NCBI GenBank assembly: GCA_910585215.1
Contig: CAJUDQ010000008.1
Coordinates: forward strand, 31,799 to 95,798
Direction: 5' to 3'
Source of the DNA: an uncultured Lachnospiraceae bacterium
GTDB taxonomy: Bacteria; Bacillota; Clostridia; Lachnospirales; Lachnospiraceae
Length of the DNA stretch: 64,000 nucleotides
Part shown: piece by piece, positions 1-8,186 of the stretch
Position numbering within the stretch: the stretch's first letter is position 1
Layout of the letters: every line of letters begins with the position of its first letter
Position numbers and translations under genes: made by a program
The notes under the pieces: model-generated
What the model saw: the letters and a program-made list of their open reading frames with translations, nothing else
What the model was told of the DNA's origin: nothing
The model's database searches: none

Positions 1-8
1 TTTCCCTC

Positions 9-833
9 TTAATATCTATATATATGTAAAAAATACATCTTCCCATAAGCACTCCTAATCACCCCGCCAGAAAGTAAATGTTTCTTCACATTTCTTTGAA
101 GAGAAGTTTTTTCAGGAAGTTTTTGTAAATCAGCAGCTTTTGTATGAAATAGCCATTCCATAAATTCCATATCCACTTCACCTTCATCAACTATTTCAAA
201 ACGGTTTTGGAAACGGACAATATTCGATTCTTCATTCAACATATTCTGCAACTGTTTATCAAGCAACCAAGAATGACAATGATATTCTGCATTTTCCAAT
301 TCCGGATAATATCTCTTGAAAAATTCCTTAGCCTCTGCTACTGATTTATCTACAGCAGCTGGTGAAAAATCAGCATCAGAGGGAATATGAATAGAAATAA
401 CAACTGTATCATCCATATGCTTCATTTCATATTCAAGCGCACCAATTCGAAACAAATGCCCGCCAGACTGACGAGCAGTCCACCAATCTCTGTTAAAATA
501 TAACTTCCCCATCATTTCATAAGTTTCATCTATAAATCTTGTATAGCACTTCATTGTATCAAAATAGATATCATCACTTATTCCTTTTAACTGATAAATA
601 TCATGGATATCAGCAGATGCTTTCAACATACAGGCAAGTATTTTTATACCATCAACATCTTCTCCAAGAATAGCCCGTAACTCTGTTCGTGCATCCTTCA
701 TTTTTTCATATATTAAAAATTCTTTTAACTGTTTCTCAACTGTATCAAAGTTAAAATTGTTACAAAAATCAATCACACGATTTTTTATTTCCGGCTGCAA
801 ATTGATTTGCGTGCAAAGAGTGAAAATATCCAT
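9..833 (-). CDS. Acyltransferase-like protein (NAT_N / GNAT_C type)
   Basis: About 274 residues. The C-terminal half has the pattern HCHSWLLDKQLQNML..SNI..F, which I associate with the GNAT-like C-terminal domain of the two-domain N-acyltransferase family formerly called DUF5596; substrate and acceptor are unknown. The frame is open to a GTG at 866, but only the ATG at 833 (MDIFTLC) has a Shine-Dalgarno sequence (GGGAG about nine bases upstream), so I start there. It is the last gene before the window edge, with no visible partner; the upstream gene purH is on the same strand 111 bases away. No signal peptide or membrane segment, so probably cytoplasmic. Family assignment is from memory of the motif and is moderately secure. 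Confidence 0.68.
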   Translation of the reverse strand: MDIFTLCTQINLQPEIKNRVIDFCNNFNFDTVEKQLKEFLIYEKMKDARTELRAILGEDVDGIKILACMLKASADIHDIYQLKGISDDIYFDTMKCYTRFIDETYEMMGKLYFNRDWWTARQSGGHLFRIGALEYEMKHMDDTVVISIHIPSDADFSPAAVDKSVAEAKEFFKRYYPELENAEYHCHSWLLDKQLQNMLNEESNIVRFQNRFEIVDEGEVDMEFMEWLFHTKAADLQKLPEKTSLQRNVKKHLLSGGVIRSAYGKMYFLHIYRY

Positions 834-943
834 TTGCTCAATCTCCCACAGTGAACTGTCTGTCACTTAATTTTGTTTCAAATAAAATACTGTATATTTT
901 CTTTCATACTTTCAAAAATCATACAACATTTTTCCCCATATTT

Positions 944-2122
944 TTAATGATGAAACAGCCGAATCCCTGTAAACGCCATTACCATATCATATTTATCCGC
1001 ACACTCAATCACCAAATCATCTCTTACGGACCCTCCCGGCTGCGCGATATATTTCACACCACTCTTATGTGCCCTTTCAATATTATCAGAAAACGGGAAA
1101 AATGCATCTGAACCACAGATAACATCCTGATTCTTATCCAGCCATGCTCTCTTCTCCTCTGCCGTAAATACCGGAGGCTTCTCCTTAAATATCTTCTGCC
1201 ATGCACCATCAGCAAGCACATCCATATATTCATCGCCAATATACAAATCTATCGCATTATCTCTGTCTGCACGTCCCAGTTTCTCCACAAACTTCAGTCC
1301 CAAAACCTGCGGCGACTGACGCAGAAACCAGTTATCCGCCTTCTGTCCTGCCAGTCTGGTACAATGAATCCTTGACTGTTGTCCTGCACCGATTCCTATT
1401 GCCTGCCCGTTCTTTACATAACACACAGAATTTGACTGTGTATACTTTAAAGTAATCAGTGAAATCTTCATATCAATCAGCGCAGATGCCGGTATTTCCT
1501 TATTCTTTGTCACAATATTCGACAACAAATCTCCATTGACATCCAGCTCATTGCGCCCCTGCTCAAATGTTATGCCAAACACCTGCTTTTTCTCCAGCTC
1601 TGCCGGCACATAAGAAGGGTCTATCTGAATTACATTATAATTTCCTTTCTTCTTTTCTTTTAGCAGCGCCAGCGCCTCATCTGTATATCCCGGCGCAATC
1701 ACTCCGTCAGAAACCTCCCGCTTAATCAGCCTCGCAGTATCCACATCACAAACATCAGACAGCGCAATAAAATCTCCAAACGACGACATTCTGTCTGCTC
1801 CTCTTGCCCTTGCATAAGCACTTGCAAGTGGTGAAAGGTCTCCTAAATCATCTACCCAGTAAATTTTTGCCAGCGTGTCATCCAGAGGAAGTCCTACTGC
1901 TGCTCCTGCCGGTGAAACATGCTTAAAAGATGTTGCTGCCGGAAGCTTTGTTGCTGCCTTTAGTTCCGAAACAAGCTGCCAGCCGTTAAATGCATCAAGA
2001 AAGTTAATATATCCTGGTTTCCCGTTTAACACTGTCACTGGAAGCTCACTTCCATCCTCCATAAAAATTCTTGAAGGCTTCTGATTTGGATTACATCCAT
2101 ATTTTAACTGAATTTCGTTCAT
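944..2122 (-). CDS. purH: AICAR transformylase (stand-alone PurH formyltransferase)
   Basis: Transfers a formyl group from 10-formyl-THF to AICAR to make FAICAR, the ninth step of de novo purine synthesis. The 392-residue protein covers only the transformylase part of PurH: it carries the SFKHVSPAG motif near residues 65-73 (catalytic Lys-His pair) and the typical C-terminal end GIRLFHH. The N-terminal MGS-like IMP cyclohydrolase domain of bifunctional PurH is absent. That missing activity is supplied by the PurO-type gene immediately upstream on the same strand, 80 bases away, so the pair probably forms one transcript doing the last two steps of IMP synthesis. The start is supported by AAGGAG six to seven bases before the ATG. 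Split purH/purO pairs are common in Clostridia. Confidence 0.93.
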   Translation of the reverse strand: MNEIQLKYGCNPNQKPSRIFMEDGSELPVTVLNGKPGYINFLDAFNGWQLVSELKAATKLPAATSFKHVSPAGAAVGLPLDDTLAKIYWVDDLGDLSPLASAYARARGADRMSSFGDFIALSDVCDVDTARLIKREVSDGVIAPGYTDEALALLKEKKKGNYNVIQIDPSYVPAELEKKQVFGITFEQGRNELDVNGDLLSNIVTKNKEIPASALIDMKISLITLKYTQSNSVCYVKNGQAIGIGAGQQSRIHCTRLAGQKADNWFLRQSPQVLGLKFVEKLGRADRDNAIDLYIGDEYMDVLADGAWQKIFKEKPPVFTAEEKRAWLDKNQDVICGSDAFFPFSDNIERAHKSGVKYIAQPGGSVRDDLVIECADKYDMVMAFTGIRLFHH

Positions 2123-2202
2123 AATTCTGCTCCTTTTCTTCTAATTATTTTGTATAAATTCCCGCCTGTCTTTTCCAAATTATACTCCTTATCCCCACAC
2201 CC

Positions 2203-2919
2203 TTATTTATTTTTATTTATAATTCTTGTTTCATATGCTCCGCTTTCAATATCAATAAATCTCACAAACAGCGATACTCGGTTATCCTCATTCAAATTTG
2301 TCCATATTACATTTGCCACAGTATCAATATCATCACTTCTTATTTCCACAAGCTTCGGCTCACCCTCGAAACTTGGCAGCGGATTTCCGTCATGCATGTA
2401 AGTATGCAGAAAACGCCCCTCGCCTGCCAGAGGATTATCATAAGAAAATGTATATCTGTTGCAGCAGTCCGGATTTCCATTATCACTTTTCAAAATAGAC
2501 ATGGAATATTCAAATTTTCCATTCTCCACCTGAAGAATACTTGAAATTCTTGGAGTGAAATTTGGACCATCCGGCTCAAATTCACGCGTTCTCAACGCCT
2601 GCTCAAATGTAAGTCCCTCGCTCATTTTTTCATAAATTGTATCTGTCTGGTCGCCGTTTGTCACAATCGTCTGATTTCCCATTACTCTCACCGGCGCATA
2701 GATAATCAGACTTGGGTCCTCCAATTTCGAAGGGTCAAACGCCTGTGTACGGATTCCTTCTCCATCCTCTACAAATACTCTGTTTCTGCTGTTTGAACTT
2801 CTCCCCATAATAAAATACGCCATAACTGCCGTCTTTCCGTCTTTTGACCTTCCAATCAAAATTCCTCTGCCCGGATATGCGTTTTCCTTTAACTCATGAT
2901 ACAATGACATTTTTTTCAT
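2203..2919 (-). CDS. purO: PurO-type IMP cyclohydrolase
   Basis: Closes the second ring of the purine, converting FAICAR to IMP. The 238-residue protein resembles the archaeal-type IMP cyclohydrolase family (PF07826), with the typical early block YPGRGILIGRS and internal SSNSRNRVF; it is unrelated in fold to the N-terminal domain of bifunctional PurH. The frame continues upstream to 3132, but that extension has unlikely composition and crosses the terminator hairpin at 3042-3089. The ATG at 2919 (MKKMSLYHE) has GAGAGG six bases upstream and is preferred over the ATG at 2910. It precedes purH on the same strand and is probably co-transcribed with it. Confidence 0.88.
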   Translation of the reverse strand: MKKMSLYHELKENAYPGRGILIGRSKDGKTAVMAYFIMGRSSNSRNRVFVEDGEGIRTQAFDPSKLEDPSLIIYAPVRVMGNQTIVTNGDQTDTIYEKMSEGLTFEQALRTREFEPDGPNFTPRISSILQVENGKFEYSMSILKSDNGNPDCCNRYTFSYDNPLAGEGRFLHTYMHDGNPLPSFEGEPKLVEIRSDDIDTVANVIWTNLNEDNRVSLFVRFIDIESGAYETRIINKNK

Positions 2920-3041
2920 TTCTTTCCTCTCTTTCTGCCATTTCGGCATGTAAAATTTTTGGTTTTGACATGCAAACAACCTAAGCCACCTTTCAGACTG
3001 CTTATAGGAAATTTGCGAAACACTTTCATGTAAAATAAAAA

Positions 3042-3089
3042 TACCGGCCTTCTGGGCGCACAAATTCGTACACGCCCAGGCGGTCGGCA
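3042..3089 (-). terminator. Hairpin terminator after the hydrogenase-like sensor gene
   Basis: Imperfect 17-bp inverted repeat (3042-3058 with 3073-3089) with a GC core CTGGGCG/CGCCCAG. Read on the minus strand it is followed by TATTTTTATTTT, the U-tract expected of an intrinsic terminator. It lies downstream of the stop at 3239 and ahead of purO. The plus-strand side also has a T-run (3090-3096), so it may work both ways. Confidence 0.75.
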
Positions 3090-3238
3090 TTTTTTTATTC
3101 GTACTCCCTACAGGTTCCCCTGCTGCTGACATTGTCAGCTTTTCCGCCAGTCATACGAACAGATATATTTAATATACATGAAAATCATAAATATTTCAAG
3201 AACTTTTTAGGAAAATTTGTTATTATCTGGTATATCAT

Positions 3239-5167
3239 TTATTGCAAAATCATACTTGTTCTGTCGATTACTTCCTGTACCCTGTTTGCAATCTCTGATA
3301 CCTTCAGCATTGTTTCCTGTATGCCTCTGCCCTTATCGGAAGACAGATTCACATTGTCTATTGTTGTGTTTACCACCTTCATCAGCTCCGCAATTTCATT
3401 GTTAAAATTTTCCACTACAACATTTACCTTGTCAATCGCCTGATGAATCCCTTGGTCATTCTCCTTTGCGCTTCCCACAGATGCCTTTGAATTTTCCGAC
3501 AATTCTCTGATATTTGTCGCTACCACGGAAAATCCTCTTCCTACTTCTCCTGCTCTTGCCGCCTCAATTGCTGCATTTAATGAAAGCAGATTTATCTTTC
3601 CTGCTATTTTTTCCACATCCTGTGTCATCTGATTATATTTTTGAATATTTTGATTAATATCCTTCATGGAATCCACAATATTCTGATTCAGCGTATTTAA
3701 TTCTCCCATATGCTCCACAACAGTTCCCATATTGTCTGTACTGTTCTGTCCTGATTCCCAGATTTGGGCCGCCTGCTCCTTTACCAGCAGAATATTATCT
3801 GTAAGTTCTCCAAAAATCGTCAAAAGCTCCTGATTCATTGAGAGTACTTCTGTATTTACCTCCGCTACCTTCTGGCGCTCCTTACGGACCATTTTCATCA
3901 TATACTGATTGCAGTTTTCCTTTTCATTAATTCCCCTCGCCAGTGCTGCTGCCATCTCACGGCACGATGCATATCCACATGCATGACAGTCAAAGTTTCG
4001 CTCTGTATCCGTATATTTTTCCATTTCCTGATAAGACTGTTCTATCATCTTTTCAGACACCTTGATTCTCTGTACATTGTGTGGTCTATACTGCCGTATA
4101 AAATCCTCCAGCTTCAGATTTTTGTCAAAATCTGCAAACTGTTTATCCACACCCTTTTTGGTCATATTTGCTCGACGAACTTTTCTGGCATAAGTTTCCA
4201 CATGATGCATAATATCATTCATCTCAAACCGCTGATAATGAACTCCTGTCGCTGGACCCCCATTGCATCCTGTCTCACAGTTCAGCACATCAAACACATC
4301 CGGCAAAAACTCCTGTTTCTGGTCCAGATAAAGGTCCAAATCATGATACAGCCTGTTTGCTCCTTCCGAGGTAATTACTTCCATTTCAGGATTGTGAATC
4401 AGAAGATTTTTCATCAGTCCGCCCGGCTTTGGATAAATCGCTCCCTCCAATCCCTGATATTCATCAAATTCAAATTCACTGTATATTTTTATTTTCGGAA
4501 GCTCCACTCCTGTTTTTTCAAAGTACGTTTTTAAATGTGCCATTGTAACATTGTAATCAATCAGTCCTGTTTCATGAAATTCATCTACCTTTGCGATACA
4601 AGGTGACAAAGCGGCTATTTTTCCCTTAAATCCCAGCACTTTCTTAATATAAACCGCCAGACATGCCATCGGGCTGTGTACTGGTGACAGATTTTTCAGA
4701 AGTTCCGGCTTATGGCGCAACACATAATTTACCACTGCCGCACATGGCTGTGAAATCAGCTTCGCACCCGAATGAGCCTGAAGATATCTGATATGCGCCC
4801 ATGTACAGATATCCGCACCATAGGATACATCATAAATCTTTTCGATTCCCTGATTTCTAAGCCACTGCAGAACATGTCGCCAGTTTCCGTCAAACGCAAT
4901 CTTTATCGAAGGCGCCGCAATCACTGCAATTTCCTTTTTCGCTTTCAAATCCTCCAGAAATGCATCAATATCATCTTCAAAGCTACGGGAGCCATGTGAG
5001 CAGGTGCGGATACATTCTCCGCAGCGAATACATTTCTCATCGTCAATCAGAATACGAAGCTTTCCTTCTTCATCTTTTCTGGCAATATTTGCATCCTCCA
5101 CTGGACAGGCACGCACACATGCATTACAACCTACACATTTATCCTTATCTACATTAATAACACTCAT
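3239..5167 (-). CDS. Sensory [FeFe]-hydrogenase-like protein fused to a chemoreceptor signalling domain
   Basis: Domain order: two [4Fe-4S] ferredoxin motifs (CVGCNACVRAC and CIRCGECIRTC) in the first 60 residues; an Fe-hydrogenase large-subunit domain (to about 350) with the cluster-ligand motifs SQPC, SPCIAK and NCETGCNGG; an Fe-S domain with CHACGYASC..C around 400-435; and a C-terminal methyl-accepting signalling hairpin (SLNAAIEAARAGEVGRGFSV). There is no transmembrane segment, so it should be a cytoplasmic receptor. The usual TSCCP proton-channel cysteine is replaced (SQPC), as in sensory rather than catalytic hydrogenases. It probably senses H2 or redox state and signals to CheA/CheW, which are not in this window. 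The frame opens at 5188 (MEEEQYK), but that ATG overlaps a GGAGGA sequence that looks like the Shine-Dalgarno of the ATG at 5167 (MSVINVD), though spacing is long. Paralogue at 8187. Confidence 0.87.
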   Translation of the reverse strand: MSVINVDKDKCVGCNACVRACPVEDANIARKDEEGKLRILIDDEKCIRCGECIRTCSHGSRSFEDDIDAFLEDLKAKKEIAVIAAPSIKIAFDGNWRHVLQWLRNQGIEKIYDVSYGADICTWAHIRYLQAHSGAKLISQPCAAVVNYVLRHKPELLKNLSPVHSPMACLAVYIKKVLGFKGKIAALSPCIAKVDEFHETGLIDYNVTMAHLKTYFEKTGVELPKIKIYSEFEFDEYQGLEGAIYPKPGGLMKNLLIHNPEMEVITSEGANRLYHDLDLYLDQKQEFLPDVFDVLNCETGCNGGPATGVHYQRFEMNDIMHHVETYARKVRRANMTKKGVDKQFADFDKNLKLEDFIRQYRPHNVQRIKVSEKMIEQSYQEMEKYTDTERNFDCHACGYASCREMAAALARGINEKENCNQYMMKMVRKERQKVAEVNTEVLSMNQELLTIFGELTDNILLVKEQAAQIWESGQNSTDNMGTVVEHMGELNTLNQNIVDSMKDINQNIQKYNQMTQDVEKIAGKINLLSLNAAIEAARAGEVGRGFSVVATNIRELSENSKASVGSAKENDQGIHQAIDKVNVVVENFNNEIAELMKVVNTTIDNVNLSSDKGRGIQETMLKVSEIANRVQEVIDRTSMILQ

Positions 5168-5197
5168 TTTATACTGTTCTTCCTCCATAAAGCAATT

Positions 5198-7294
5198 TTA
5201 CGATTCTTTCTGAATCTCTATAATATCATATCCATATTTCTCCAAATGAAGAGTCTGTGTCATGGCTTCCCCTGCGATTTTTTCCCCGCTTATCAGGCTG
5301 ACAGGTGAACTGTTCCTAACACTATCTTCAAGCTCTATTTCCTGTGGACCTTCACTGTAATTCATAAAAAACAGATATTCTTTATCCTCACTGCAGCGTC
5401 TGGTTATAGAAACTCCCTTTTTCATTTCTTTTACCGGCGGTGTCGAAATACCAATTGTTTTTACTAATGAATGATAAAATTCCTGAAGAAAATCATCCTC
5501 TGTCCGTGTGGCAATATAATAACAGGTTCCCTTTCCATACGAATGTTTTGTGACAGCCGGCATTCCCTTATAAAAATCATCTCCATAGCATGCAATTACC
5601 TCTGTTCCTTCTTTCGCATGAATAATTTCACAAAAATCTCTGCATTTATAAGAAGTATTTTTAAAATATTTGGCATATTCCTCTTTTACCTGTATCTGAT
5701 TTACATCTGTACCATATAAAGGGTCTATTTCCTCTGCCCAGATACCTGCTGCCTCCATCAGTCCGTCTCCCGGAAAACCGCCCATAAAGCAGCGGTCTGT
5801 CTCATCTACATTTCCAGTGCAGTAGGTAAATACTACATTTCCGCCATTATATATGTATTTTTTGATTCGTTCCGCCGTTTGGGGCTTCAGCATATAAAGC
5901 ATTGGAGCTACCACCAGCTTATAGCCGGTCAGTTCCTGCGTCATATCATTCACATCTGTGGAAATTCCCATATTCCAGAATGCCCTGTGATGCTTTTTAC
6001 AGGTCTGCTCATAATTTCTTCTATCATTCAACCCCTGAAGATTATCAATTGCCCATCGGTTTTCCCAGTCATAAATAACTGCTACCTCTGTATCCGGAGA
6101 TGTACCCACAATCTTATCCAGCTTTTTTAAATTTTCACCAAGCTTCGCCACCTCACGAAATACCCTTGTATCTTCCTTTCCATAGTGGTCTACCACTGCC
6201 CCGTGAAATTTTTCACTTGCTCCGCGGCCTTTTCTCCACTGAAAATACTGTACACTGTCTGAACCATGTGCAACTGCCTGTATAGACGCCAGTTCATGTA
6301 CTCCCGGTCTTTTTAACTTACATACCCTCTGCCAGTTTACCTGACTTGGTGTGCTTTCCATAAGAAGAAACGGTTTGTGCTTTAAAGAACGGTTTAAATC
6401 ATGAAGAAATGCTGTCCTTGCCGCAGTATCTGCAAAGGATTCATAATCATTATGCCAGTCCGGATAGCTGTCCCATGACACAACATCAATATACTTTGAC
6501 AAATACCACTGGTCAAATCCCGGAAATGTTCCCATAAGATTTGTAGTAACCGGAATATCCGGTGTAATTTCTTTTAACGGTCTTATTTCATTTTTCATAA
6601 ACTCTGTTGTCTGATAAGTAACAAAGCGCATCCAGTCAATGTTCAGTCCATGAATTTCCATTTCTCCATGTGGACATGGAGATTCAATTTCGTCAAAATC
6701 TGAAAACTCATGACTCCAGAATCTTGTCCACCATCTGCTGTTCAACTCATGAATATCATTGTGATACCTGTTTTTCAGCCATTCCCGAAAAGCATTCTGA
6801 CACAGTGGACAATGACATTCTCCTCCATATTCGTTGGATATATGCCAGAGTTTTAAAGCTTTTCGTTTCCCATAACGCTCTGCCAGCATCTTATTCATCT
6901 GTGCAGTTTTTTCTCTGTAATATGGAGCTGTATAACAATGATTGTGTCTCTCTCCATGAAGATTTCTTGTACGGTCTGAGTTCATGCGAAGCACCTCAGG
7001 ATGATTTTTGTCCATCCATGCCGGTCTTGCCCCTGAAGGGGTAGCCAGAAATGCACCGATTCCATTTGCTTCCAGCCGTTCAAAAAGCTCATCCAGCCAT
7101 TCAAAGGTATAAACTCCCTCCTCCGGCTCCAGTGCTTTCCATGCAAAAATACCAATAGAAACAACATTGATACCGGCAAGCTTCATCAGTCTGACATCCT
7201 CCTTTAAAACTTCCGGCATATCAAGCCACTGGTCCGGATTATAATCTCCACCGTGAAGGATATGCGGCATATCCTTTATAATTGGTTCAAACAT
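5198..7294 (-). CDS. bgaA: GH42 beta-galactosidase
   Basis: Hydrolyses terminal beta-D-galactosides. The 698-residue length and three-part layout (TIM barrel to about 380, trimerisation domain to about 600, small beta domain) are normal for GH42. The acid/base Glu sits in WHISNEYGG (E155) and the nucleophile Glu in LLMESTPS (E313). Cysteines at 120, 160, 162 and 165 match the zinc site found in many GH42 enzymes. No signal peptide, so it acts inside the cell on imported galactosides, perhaps released from milk, mucin or pectic galactan. The start at 7294 has AAGGAG upstream. It lies 31 bases ahead of the hydrogenase-like receptor gene and may share its transcript. I see no transporter or regulator beside it, so the natural substrate is not indicated. 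The symbol is generic. Confidence 0.92.
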   Translation of the reverse strand: MFEPIIKDMPHILHGGDYNPDQWLDMPEVLKEDVRLMKLAGINVVSIGIFAWKALEPEEGVYTFEWLDELFERLEANGIGAFLATPSGARPAWMDKNHPEVLRMNSDRTRNLHGERHNHCYTAPYYREKTAQMNKMLAERYGKRKALKLWHISNEYGGECHCPLCQNAFREWLKNRYHNDIHELNSRWWTRFWSHEFSDFDEIESPCPHGEMEIHGLNIDWMRFVTYQTTEFMKNEIRPLKEITPDIPVTTNLMGTFPGFDQWYLSKYIDVVSWDSYPDWHNDYESFADTAARTAFLHDLNRSLKHKPFLLMESTPSQVNWQRVCKLKRPGVHELASIQAVAHGSDSVQYFQWRKGRGASEKFHGAVVDHYGKEDTRVFREVAKLGENLKKLDKIVGTSPDTEVAVIYDWENRWAIDNLQGLNDRRNYEQTCKKHHRAFWNMGISTDVNDMTQELTGYKLVVAPMLYMLKPQTAERIKKYIYNGGNVVFTYCTGNVDETDRCFMGGFPGDGLMEAAGIWAEEIDPLYGTDVNQIQVKEEYAKYFKNTSYKCRDFCEIIHAKEGTEVIACYGDDFYKGMPAVTKHSYGKGTCYYIATRTEDDFLQEFYHSLVKTIGISTPPVKEMKKGVSITRRCSEDKEYLFFMNYSEGPQEIELEDSVRNSSPVSLISGEKIAGEAMTQTLHLEKYGYDIIEIQKES

Positions 7295-7376
7295 ATAAAT
7301 CTCCTTTCCTCTTCCAAAATATTTATTATTTTATCATAGAAAACAGAGTACCACAAGAATTTTGTCAGAAAAAATA

Positions 7377-7430
7377 CCGGCATTACATGTACAGTATCTT
7401 GACGGAAAACCACTGTACATTTCATGCCGG
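7377..7430 (-). terminator. Intrinsic terminator after the CotF pair
   Basis: A 19-bp inverted repeat (7377-7395 with 7412-7430, two mismatches) built on CCGGCAT...ATGCCGG. On the minus strand it is followed by TATTTTTTCTG, so it should end the spore-coat transcript from 7955-7494 before the GH42 gene. Confidence 0.85.
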
Positions 7431-7493
7431 CTGTATTTCATGAAATGAGAAATATTATCAAATAAAAAGACTGCTTCATTAATTACAGTCCGC

Positions 7494-7757
7494 CTATTTT
7501 ACACACTGGCTGTACTGCTGTTTCAGCTCCTGAACCTTATCTTCCTGTGCTGTCGGTGTCGGATAAAGTCCCTGTTCATGCATCATATTAAATACATCCT
7601 GCTGAATCTGATGCTCCTGTCCCAGAATGTGCAGAAAAGTATTTCTTACCTCATCATGCACACACTCATTTGAAAAAGTATTAAATGCATTTGTAGCCGC
7701 TTTCTCTGCTGCCAGTGCATCTCCAAGTATTTCTTTTTCTGTATAAATTCCTGCCAT
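7494..7757 (-). CDS. Small CotF-like spore coat protein
   Basis: An 87-residue protein matching the core of the CotF spore-coat family: helical, with EKEILGDALAAEKAATNAFN, then a conserved HDEVRNTFLHILGQEHQIQQDVFNMM-type second helix, ending in a Gln-rich tail. CotF-family proteins in Bacillus are coat components made late in sporulation; in Clostridia many short single-domain forms exist. The start is supported by AGGAGGG upstream. The second gene of a pair (spacing 12 bases from 7770) and ended by the hairpin at 7377-7430. It implies that the host can form endospores. Confidence 0.82.
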   Translation of the reverse strand: MAGIYTEKEILGDALAAEKAATNAFNTFSNECVHDEVRNTFLHILGQEHQIQQDVFNMMHEQGLYPTPTAQEDKVQELKQQYSQCVK

Positions 7758-7769
7758 TGTTGCTCCCTC

Positions 7770-7955
7770 CTAAGATAATTTTGAATACAGCTCGTTAAAA
7801 TGTCCCTGATGCATATTGGAAATATCCATCATTTTGCTCTTCAGCTCCATTGTCTCGGCATGCTCGGAAAGCATCTGGAACTTTTTGACCAGAAGGTCTT
7901 CTTCGCTTAATAAATCCTTCAGTGCAGATAATTCTCTTTCTGATAACTGTGTCAT
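7770..7955 (-). CDS. Small helical protein, spore-coat associated
   Basis: A 61-residue, highly charged, all-helical protein (SERELSALKDLLSEEDLLVKKF...). It directly precedes the CotF-like gene and has an excellent ribosome site (AAGGAGG). Short proteins of this type next to CotF genes in Lachnospiraceae are usually annotated as spore-coat or hypothetical proteins; the sequence resembles the first half of a CotF/ferritin-like helix bundle. No catalytic motif is visible. Role inferred from position only. Confidence 0.7.
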   Translation of the reverse strand: MTQLSERELSALKDLLSEEDLLVKKFQMLSEHAETMELKSKMMDISNMHQGHFNELYSKLS

Positions 7956-8047
7956 TGTATTGCCTCCTTATATTGTATTGCCCTACTAGTATCTTCTGAA
8001 AAAAAGTTTTTATACTTTATCTTATAAATTATCAAAAGAACTTTTAC

Positions 8048-8076
8048 TTGCAATCTTTCCCCGAAAAAGTTATAAT
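8048..8076 (+). promoter_or_regulatory. Vegetative promoter of the second hydrogenase-like sensor gene
   Basis: TTGCAA (8048-8053), a 17-base spacer and TATAAT (8071-8076), the pattern of a main-sigma promoter. It points to the gene at 8187 and leaves a leader of about 100 bases. Confidence 0.65.
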
Positions 8077-8186
8077 AATTTTATCTAAATTTGTTGTGAA
8101 TCGTACAATGAACAAAGTATATAATTTCAAAATTAAAATCAAAATTTAAAATCTTTAGCTTATCACGTAAAAAGGAGACAAATACA

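Noticed and set aside
5168..5188. Start codon at 5188 for the hydrogenase-like receptor (MEEEQYK)
   Set aside because: No Shine-Dalgarno before it, and its first codons themselves form the GGAGGA site of the next ATG.
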